DNA from: Bacilli bacterium | GTDB taxonomy: Bacteria > Bacillota_I > Bacilli_A > ML615J-28 > CAG-698 | Reading direction: 5' to 3' | DNA: 5,367 bases | NCBI GenBank assembly: GCA_028693885.1 | Contig: JAQUUM010000017.1 | Span: forward strand, 1 to 5,367 | Shown here: positions 1 to 4,570 of the stretch, in pieces | Layout: each line of letters starts with the position of its first letter | Numbering within the stretch: the first letter of the stretch is position 1 | Made by a program: the position numbers and the translations under genes | The notes under the pieces: model-generated | The model's input: the letters and a program-made list of their open reading frames with translations, nothing else | Databases searched by the model: none | Told to the model about the DNA's origin: nothing

Positions 1-899
1 ATGCAAGATTTGCAACTTCTAGAGTTACGGCTCCAGAAATATGTGAAAGAGGCGAGCCAGGGGAAGAAAAACTAATTAAAATAGAACTTAAATTATTAGC
101 TGATGTAGGGTTGATAGGTTTTCCGAATGTTGGGAAGAGCACACTAATATCAGCTTTATCTAAAGCTAAAGCTAAAATTGCTGATTACCCTTTTACAACT
201 CTTGTTCCAAATCTAGGTGTTGTTCAAGTCCCTGATGGACGTAGTTTCGTTATGGCGGATCTACCTGGATTAATTGAAGGCGCTAGTAGCGGATTAGGCT
301 TGGGACATAAATTTTTAAAGCATATTGAAAGAACTAGAGTTATAGTTCATTTGTTAGATGCTAGTAAAAATGATGAAAATGAAATATTATCAAACTATTT
401 AATTATAAATAAGGAATTAGAAAAATTTAATCCTAAATTACTTGAAAGACCAATGGTAGTGGCGTTAAATAAAATAGATATTTTAAATAACCGTGAAGTT
501 GTTGAAAGAATAAAAAAAGGTATAGATAAACCAATTATAGAAATAAGCGCTTATACAAAAGAAAATCTTGATAAACTTCTATATATTATAGCTGATTTGC
601 TTGTTAACTCTCCTATAACAACCTTTGAAGATAAAACCATTGATGATTTTGTAGAATATAAATTTGAAAAAGATGAAAAAAAGTTTATTATTAAAAAAGA
701 GTCAGATGGAGTTTATAATATTGAGGGGATTGAACTTAAAAAAATATTTGATCAAACCGATTTCTCTAAGGAAACAAATGCCAAAATATTTGCAAGAAAA
801 ATTAGGAGTATGGGTGTTGATAATGAATTGAGAAAACTAGGTGTTCAAAACGGAGACATTGTCCGAATTTTTGGATATGAATTTGAGTTTATGGAATGA
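1..899 (+). CDS. obg: GTPase Obg (ObgE/CgtA), 5'-truncated by window
   Basis: This is a conserved GTPase of the Obg family, which acts in late 50S ribosomal subunit assembly and in stress control. Only the C-terminal 298 codons are present (in frame from base 3). The reading frame is open to the window edge, and ARFATS near the start is the end of the glycine-rich Obg fold, so roughly the first 130 residues lie upstream. The TTG at 111 is an internal Leu, not a start. G-domain motifs are all present: G1 GFPNVGKS (117-140), switch I with TTLVPNLG (from about 195), G3 DLPG (258-269), G4 NKID (468-479) and G5 SAYT (546-557). From about 645 to the stop is the Obg C-terminal (OCT) domain, with conserved FARKIRSMGVDNELRKLG and ending in FEFME. 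No key residue is missing. It ends in TGA 7 nt before the next gene and is probably cotranscribed with it. Confidence 0.97.
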   Translation, partial: ARFATSRVTAPEICERGEPGEEKLIKIELKLLADVGLIGFPNVGKSTLISALSKAKAKIADYPFTTLVPNLGVVQVPDGRSFVMADLPGLIEGASSGLGLGHKFLKHIERTRVIVHLLDASKNDENEILSNYLIINKELEKFNPKLLERPMVVALNKIDILNNREVVERIKKGIDKPIIEISAYTKENLDKLLYIIADLLVNSPITTFEDKTIDDFVEYKFEKDEKKFIIKKESDGVYNIEGIELKKIFDQTDFSKETNAKIFARKIRSMGVDNELRKLGVQNGDIVRIFGYEFEFME

Positions 900-906
900 G
901 GAAAAA
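894..906 (+). promoter_or_regulatory. Shine-Dalgarno that fixes the ATG start at 907
   Basis: TGAGG at 897-901, overlapping the obg stop codon, lies 5 nt before the ATG at 907. The frame is open further upstream to a GTG at 841, but that start would overlap obg by about 60 nt and add 22 polar residues in front of the first membrane helix. The ATG at 907, followed by MKKRIK and then a hydrophobic segment, is much more like an S component. The position suggests translational coupling to obg. Confidence 0.7.
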
Positions 907-1545
907 ATGAAAAAAAGAATTAAAACTTTTGATTTAGCTTTGTGTTCGCTATTATTAGCAATAATTTTGTTATTAACTTTTACAGGCCTTGGATTTCCCA
1001 AAATCACTGGTATAGAAATTACTACGATTCATATACCTGTATTAATTGGAGCAATTATCTTAGGGCGATGGTATGGGTCTTTTTTAGGATTGGCATGGGG
1101 GCTAGCTTCTTTATATTTAGCTTTTCGAAATCAGACAGTTGATACTATTGTTTTTACTAATCCTTTGGTTAGTGTTTTCCCTAGAGTTTTGATAGGATTT
1201 ATTGCAATTGATATTTATAATTTATTTAAAAAATTAACAAATGATAAAAAAATTGGAGTTTTATTATCAGCATTTTTAACTACGTTTATTCATACAGTGT
1301 TAGTAGTTACGTTATTCTTTTTATCTTGGAAAAATGGGTTCTTTTTCTTTTCGGGAGATTACCCTTTCCCTGATGGAATGCAATTTTTTTCAATCTTGCT
1401 AGCTTTACTATTATCTAACTTTTTGATTGAAGCAACTTTATCTTGCTTAATAGTTTCACCAGTTGCAATTATATATAACAAGTTAGCGGAAACAGAAAAT
1501 TTAGAATTAGAAGATATAATGGATGATAATAATAAATCGAAGTAA
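907..1545 (+). CDS. ECF transporter S component (substrate-binding membrane protein)
   Basis: This is a 212-residue hydrophobic protein with about six membrane segments (roughly residues 9-29, 39-53, 55-72, 88-107, 115-140 and 160-190), a basic N-terminus and an acidic, Asn-rich C-terminal tail. It has hallmarks of the ECF S-component family: IHIPVLIGAIILG followed by RWYGSFLGLAWGL (residues 41-66), then NPLVSVFPRVLIG (85-97). S components capture a vitamin or related micronutrient at the membrane and associate with a shared EcfA/EcfA'/EcfT energising module. No module genes are in this window, so this is a group II (solitary) arrangement. Helix 1 carries S14-x3-A18, resembling the small-x3-small motif used to contact EcfT. 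The NPLVSVFPR segment recalls pantothenate-type (PanT-like) members, but I cannot assign the substrate from sequence alone. It follows obg by 7 nt and is probably the last gene of that operon, closed by the hairpin at 1552-1578. Confidence 0.88.
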   Translation: MKKRIKTFDLALCSLLLAIILLLTFTGLGFPKITGIEITTIHIPVLIGAIILGRWYGSFLGLAWGLASLYLAFRNQTVDTIVFTNPLVSVFPRVLIGFIAIDIYNLFKKLTNDKKIGVLLSAFLTTFIHTVLVVTLFFLSWKNGFFFFSGDYPFPDGMQFFSILLALLLSNFLIEATLSCLIVSPVAIIYNKLAETENLELEDIMDDNNKSK

Positions 1546-1550
1546 AATTT

Positions 1551-1583
1551 AAAAACTTCGCATACTGTGCGAAGTTTTAATTA
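1551..1583. terminator. Bidirectional rho-independent terminator
   Basis: A perfect 11-bp inverted repeat (AAAACTTCGCA at 1552-1562, TGCGAAGTTTT at 1568-1578) encloses a 5-nt loop, TACTG. The stem is flanked by an A-run on the left and a T-run on the right, so it can serve as an intrinsic terminator on either strand. It sits between two convergent genes, ending 1545 (plus) and 1584 (minus), exactly where a shared terminator is expected. The U-tract is short on the plus side (four T then AATTATTAT) and slightly longer on the minus side (five T). Confidence 0.88.
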
Positions 1584-1790
1584 TTATGCTTTAGATATTA
1601 ATATGATTACCAATACAACAGGCATTATTACCATGCCAAAAATTATTAAAAGTAAGAAAATTTTACCTGAAATTGTTTCTGAAGGGTTTTTTTTAAATTC
1701 TACTTCAATAGAATTGTCAGGTTTTACTCTTGTTTCAACAAAAGGTTTTTTTTCTTTTTTTGGTTTTACAACTTTTTGATTTTTTTTCAT
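1584..1790 (-). CDS. Small lysine-rich single-pass membrane protein, unknown function
   Basis: This 68-residue protein is not recognised as a known family. The first 22 residues are very basic and contain PKKEKKP. Residues 23-42 are polar and include VEFKKNPSET. Residues 43-66 form one hydrophobic helix (KIFLLLIIFGMV...) ending two residues before the C-terminus. The positive-inside rule predicts a cytoplasmic N-terminus and a tail-anchor-like topology. It is likely a real gene: the minus strand carries AAGGGG at 1797-1802, 6 nt before the ATG, an extended -10 TGTTATAAT further upstream, and a terminator right after the stop. A plus-strand reading frame covers the same bases but has none of these signals. 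The gene is divergent from dinB, with 75 nt between start codons. No function can be inferred; basic-tail single-pass proteins include cell-division, secretion and stress small proteins. Confidence 0.8.
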   Translation of the reverse strand: MKKNQKVVKPKKEKKPFVETRVKPDNSIEVEFKKNPSETISGKIFLLLIIFGMVIMPVVLVIILISKA

Positions 1791-1794
1791 TTTG

Positions 1795-1802
1795 CACCCC
1801 TT
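1795..1802 (-). promoter_or_regulatory. Shine-Dalgarno of the small membrane protein
   Basis: On the minus strand the sequence reads AAGGGGTG, a near-perfect anti-SD match, with its AAGGGG core 6 nt before the ATG at 1790-1788. It is the main reason to accept this short minus-strand frame as a gene. Confidence 0.75.
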
Positions 1803-1809
1803 ATATTTA

Positions 1810-1818
1810 TGATATAAT
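1810..1818 (+). promoter_or_regulatory. Extended -10 promoter of the dinB operon
   Basis: TGATATAAT gives TGn plus a consensus TATAAT, predicting a start near 1825 and a leader of about 40 nt before the dinB ATG. The -35 region, which falls in the start-codon end of the divergent gene, is poor. No LexA/DinR-like box (GAAC-N4-GTTC type) is seen here, so SOS control is not supported by the sequence. Confidence 0.65.
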
Positions 1819-1829
1819 AATACATAGAT

Positions 1830-1838
1830 ATTATAACA
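1830..1838 (-). promoter_or_regulatory. Extended -10 promoter of the small membrane protein
   Basis: On the minus strand TGTTATAAT runs from 1838 to 1830: a TGn extension followed by a consensus TATAAT. Transcription should begin near 1823, giving a leader of about 33 nt that includes the ribosome-binding site. No good -35 hexamer is visible 17 nt upstream (TTCCTT), as is usual for promoters relying on TGn. Confidence 0.65.
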
Positions 1839-1865
1839 TAAAAAAATAAAAAAAGGAATAAAAAA

Positions 1866-3065
1866 ATGAAAACTTCAAAAATCATATTTCATTTAGATTT
1901 AGATGCCTTTTTTGCAGCGTGCGAAATGGCTGAAAACCCACAATATCAAAGTGTACCTATAGTTGTGGCTAAAAATGATGTTTATAAAAAAAGTATAATT
2001 TTATCACCAAATTATCTTGCAAGAAGTTATGGAATAAAAACGACGATGCTGACTTCAGAAGCAATTAAATTATGTCCAAATGTTCAAATAGTAGAACCTA
2101 ATATGCATATTTATACTAATTATTCTGAGAAAGTATTTTCATATTTAAGTAATATCAATAAAAAGATAGAGGTAGCTTCTATTGATGAAGCATATATGGA
2201 TGTAAGTGATATTTGTCAAGGGACTGAAACTATTGATTTTGCTAAACGAATTCAAAATGAGATTATGAATATATTTAAATTGTCAATAAGCATAGGCATA
2301 GCACCTAACAAATTTCTTGCAAAAATGGCCAGTGATATGGATAAGCCATTTGGAATTACAGTTTTAAGAAAACGAGAATTATCTACTAAATTGTGGCCAA
2401 TTAGTATAAGCAAAATGAACGGAGTGGGGAAAAAAACTTTTCCTAAACTTGAGGCAATAAATATTAAAACAATAGGTGATTTGGCGAATTTTAAGGATAT
2501 GGATTTGCTTAAAAAAAACGTTGGAAGTTCTCACGCTCTTAGTCTTTATGAAAAAGCTAACGGAATTGATGAATCAGAAGTAGAGTATGAAAATTATGAT
2601 AAGGCTTTATCAATAAGTAATTCACACACGTTTGAGAATAATATTTTTGATACAACTTATTTAAAAAAAGCATTAAAATATTTGGTTAATTCAATAGTTT
2701 ATAAAATGAGTCAAAAGGGATTAAAAACTCAAACTGTAGGATTACAAATAAAATTTAGTGATTTTCGTATAATTTCTAGAAGTAGAGCTTTGGACTATCC
2801 GACTGATGATGAATATATAATATTTAAAATGTTAGAACTTATTTTAGAGGACAATTTGCCTGATTATTTTGAAGTTAGATTGATGGGCGTATTTGCATCT
2901 AGATTAGTAGAGTCGAATATATCAAAAAATCAATTTGACTTATTTTCAAATCGAGAACTAATTGACAGCAAAAGTAAAGTTCATGAGTTAGTTAATGATA
3001 TAAAAAGTAGATGTGGTGAAGATTCTATTGGAATAGGAATTAAAAAATCTGATTTAGAAAGGTAA
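1866..3065 (+). CDS. dinB: DNA polymerase IV (Y-family translesion polymerase)
   Basis: This is an error-prone Y-family DNA polymerase that bypasses template lesions in the cytoplasm. At 399 residues it is slightly longer than E. coli DinB (351) but normal for low-GC Gram-positive members. The metal-binding palm residues are intact: D11 in HLDLDAFFAACE and D107-E108 in ASIDEAYMD; F16 is the expected steric gate against ribonucleotides. The finger segment has SPNYLARSYGIKTTM in place of the common YEAR form. ISIGIAPNKFLAKMASDMDKP (about 141-161) is the conserved palm motif, NGVGKK (185-190) is the helix-hairpin-helix of the thumb, and about 244-350 is the little finger. QFDLF at 356-360 is a sliding-clamp (DnaN) binding peptide of the QLxLF type, followed by 39 residues ending KKSDLER. 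The ATG at 1866 is preceded by AAGGA with 8-nt spacing. It is the first gene of an operon, with cvfB following after 4 nt. Confidence 0.96.
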   Translation: MKTSKIIFHLDLDAFFAACEMAENPQYQSVPIVVAKNDVYKKSIILSPNYLARSYGIKTTMLTSEAIKLCPNVQIVEPNMHIYTNYSEKVFSYLSNINKKIEVASIDEAYMDVSDICQGTETIDFAKRIQNEIMNIFKLSISIGIAPNKFLAKMASDMDKPFGITVLRKRELSTKLWPISISKMNGVGKKTFPKLEAINIKTIGDLANFKDMDLLKKNVGSSHALSLYEKANGIDESEVEYENYDKALSISNSHTFENNIFDTTYLKKALKYLVNSIVYKMSQKGLKTQTVGLQIKFSDFRIISRSRALDYPTDDEYIIFKMLELILEDNLPDYFEVRLMGVFASRLVESNISKNQFDLFSNRELIDSKSKVHELVNDIKSRCGEDSIGIGIKKSDLER

Positions 3066-3069
3066 AAAA

Positions 3070-3924
3070 ATGTTAGGAAAAGTTAATAAGGCTATTGTAG
3101 ATAGAGAAACACAAATAGGTTATATGTTAAAAATTGATGATAACGAAGTATTTTTACATTATAATGAGTGTAGTGGCAAATCATTGCAACCAAATCAAGA
3201 AGTAGATGCATTTGTTTATTTGGACAAAAAAAATAGAATAGCAGCAACTTTAGAAAAACCTTGGGTGACGATTGATAATCCTGGGTTTGGAAAGGTAGTT
3301 GAAAAAAAAGATTTTGGAGTATTTGTAAATATAGGTGTTAGTAAAGATGTCCTTATTTCTAATGATGATTTGCCAGTAGATACTAAATTGTGGCCGATTG
3401 AAAAAGATGAACTGTTGGTTATATTGAAAATTATTAGAGAAAAAATTGTTGCAAAACCGCTTTTAAAAACCGATATAGAAAAATTAAAACAAGATAATTT
3501 AGAAGAAAACAAGAAATATATAGGTTATGTATACAGAATTTCAAATGATGGGATAAATATAGTAACAAAAAATTATAATAATATATTTATTTATTATAAG
3601 TTTTTACGCAAAAATTATAGGCTGGGTGAAAAATTAGAGTTTAGAGTTACAAAGATAAGCGATAATGGAATTCTCGGAACAACTATAGAGAACAAAGAGA
3701 TTCAAATAGTTGATGACGCGAAACTCTTATATGAACACATGATAAAGAATAACGATGTTTTAAATTTTACTGAAAAAACTGATCCAGATATAATTTATAG
3801 GGTTTTTAAGATGAGTAAAACTGCTTTTAAAAACGCTATTGGATATTTATATAAAAGAGATTTAATTTCAATTTTGGATGACAAAATTATCTTGATTAAA
3901 GGAGATTATAATTTTGAAGATTAA
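3070..3924 (+). CDS. cvfB: CvfB/YitL-type S1 RNA-binding protein
   Basis: This 284-residue protein has the size and architecture of CvfB (conserved virulence factor B; YitL in Bacillus): S1-like OB folds followed by a winged helix. Residues 1-62 form a first S1-like unit. Residues 66-133 form the best-conserved one, with GFGKVVEKKDFGVFVNIGVSKDVLIS then DLPVDTKLWP and a basic tail. Residues 149-208 form a third (IGYVYRISNDGINIV). DPDIIYRVFKMSKTAFKNAIGYLYKRDLI (from 238) is the C-terminal winged helix. In Staphylococcus, CvfB binds RNA and affects virulence gene expression; its role here is inferred from homology as a cytoplasmic RNA-binding regulator. The start ATG is 4 nt after the dinB stop, with its AAAGG site (3058-3062) inside the last dinB codons, so translation is likely coupled. 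Its own 3' end overlaps the next gene by 11 nt. Confidence 0.92.
   Translation: MLGKVNKAIVDRETQIGYMLKIDDNEVFLHYNECSGKSLQPNQEVDAFVYLDKKNRIAATLEKPWVTIDNPGFGKVVEKKDFGVFVNIGVSKDVLISNDDLPVDTKLWPIEKDELLVILKIIREKIVAKPLLKTDIEKLKQDNLEENKKYIGYVYRISNDGINIVTKNYNNIFIYYKFLRKNYRLGEKLEFRVTKISDNGILGTTIENKEIQIVDDAKLLYEHMIKNNDVLNFTEKTDPDIIYRVFKMSKTAFKNAIGYLYKRDLISILDDKIILIKGDYNFED
3898..3916 (+). promoter_or_regulatory. Shine-Dalgarno supporting a TTG start at 3914
   Basis: AAAGGAG at 3898-3904, inside the end of cvfB, lies 9 nt before the TTG at 3914-3916. It is among the strongest SD sites in the window. No ATG is available until codon 22, which would remove most of the first membrane helix. This makes TTG the best start and indicates coupled translation across the 11-nt overlap. 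Confidence 0.75.
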
Positions 3925-4462
3925 AATAGAAAAAATAATAATTTGTGTGTTTTTCATTTCATTAGGTGTACTTTTGATGCCTATTTTTCACATAGTAGGG
4001 CTACTTGAAAAATTAGTTATTCTTAATTTTGTAGTTTTAATTTGTGGTTTTATACTTGGCTGGCCATATGGATTAGCTTGTGGATTGTTAATTCCTCCTG
4101 TAATACATATTATTTTACCAGGACTATTGACGTTTTACCCAAATGGATTATCATTAATGATTGAGTTAGGTGTGTGTGGATTGACAAGTGGGGTTATTTA
4201 TTCTTTTAATGTGATAAAAAACAATATTTTAAACATTTATTTTGCATTAATTACGACTATCTTGATTGAAAGAGTGGTAGGCGGTCTTTTTAAAATTGTT
4301 TATTATGCTATTTCCGATCTTGGGATTTATGGAATTAAAGATTTGATTAAAGATTTTTTTGTTACCCCAGGTTTTGGTATAATGTTACAAATAATGTTTG
4401 TACCTGCAGTTGTTTTAATGTATGAAAAAAGAAAAAATCTAAAAATTAAAAAAATAACTTAA
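3914..4462 (+). CDS. Second ECF transporter S component
   Basis: This 182-residue integral membrane protein has about five to six hydrophobic segments (roughly 8-29, 33-48, 53-70, 79-98, 107-129 and 152-170) and a basic C-terminus, KRKNLKIKK. It is recognisable as an ECF S component of the broad family containing LG-x-x-YG-x3-G in helix 2/3 (here LGWPYGLACGLLIPP, 48-62), then a proline-rich turn, YPNGLSLMIELGVCGLTSGVIY (75-96), and NIYFALITTILIERVVGG (107-124). Such proteins bind a micronutrient and use a shared EcfA/A'/T module. It is clearly different from the S component at 907-1545, with no NPLVSVFPR segment, so a different substrate is likely; I cannot say which. It starts with TTG and is the last gene of the dinB-cvfB operon, with a terminator overlapping its stop codon. 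The family call is fairly sure; the substrate is unknown. Confidence 0.83.
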   Translation: MKIKIEKIIICVFFISLGVLLMPIFHIVGLLEKLVILNFVVLICGFILGWPYGLACGLLIPPVIHIILPGLLTFYPNGLSLMIELGVCGLTSGVIYSFNVIKNNILNIYFALITTILIERVVGGLFKIVYYAISDLGIYGIKDLIKDFFVTPGFGIMLQIMFVPAVVLMYEKRKNLKIKKIT

Positions 4463-4492
4463 TAGGATATTTTTATATCCTATTTCTTTTTT
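4461..4492 (+). terminator. Rho-independent terminator of the dinB operon
   Basis: A perfect 10-bp stem (AATAGGATAT at 4461-4470 with ATATCCTATT at 4475-4484) closes a TTTT loop and is followed by TCTTTTTT. The left arm begins inside the TAA stop of the preceding gene. It should end the dinB-cvfB-S component transcript and insulate hisS. Confidence 0.88.
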
Positions 4493-4516
4493 AATCTAGA
4501 TTTTAATACGGGATTA

Positions 4517-4525
4517 TGTTATAAT
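4517..4525 (+). promoter_or_regulatory. hisS: Extended -10 promoter of hisS
   Basis: TGTTATAAT is a TGn-extended consensus -10. The candidate -35 at 4497-4502 (TAGATT, 17-nt spacer) matches TTGACA at only three positions. The predicted start is near 4532, giving a leader of about 40 nt. The leader is too short for a T-box, and no T-box motif is seen between the terminator and the start codon, so histidine-responsive T-box control is not supported. The -10 lies inside a short palindrome (4514-4532). Confidence 0.68.
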
Positions 4526-4570
4526 AACATAAATATTGAAATTAAATATATATTAATTTGGGGTGGTTAA

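Noticed and set aside
1..3. ATG at the window start as an Obg or other gene start
   Set aside because: It is out of frame with Obg. The Obg frame is open from base 3, and the first residues ARFATS are internal to the Obg fold.
841..906. Upstream extension of the first S component to a GTG at 841
   Set aside because: It would overlap obg by about 60 nt and add a polar N-terminus not expected for an S component. The ATG at 907 has a well-placed SD.
942..1142. 66-codon plus-strand frame inside the first S-component gene
   Set aside because: It is an alternative frame of a recognised gene, with no ribosome-binding site of its own and no protein-like features.
1567..1779. 70-codon plus-strand frame antisense to the small membrane protein
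   Set aside because: It begins inside the terminator loop, has no SD, and its sequence is the mirror of a minus-strand gene that has SD, promoter and terminator.
1791..1865. LexA (SOS) box in front of dinB
   Set aside because: No GAAC-N4-GTTC-like sequence is present; the intergenic dyad is made of promoter-like TTATGnTATAATA arms.
3216..3512. 98-codon minus-strand frame inside cvfB
   Set aside because: It lies wholly antisense to a clear S1-domain gene, has Ser/Phe-rich low-complexity content typical of antisense of Lys/Glu-rich AT-rich genes, and has no promoter or SD that I can see.
4485..4570. T-box or other riboswitch in the hisS leader
   Set aside because: Only about 40 nt separate the predicted transcription start from the start codon, with no T-box motif or leader terminator. 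The only hairpin upstream overlaps the stop of the preceding gene and belongs to it.
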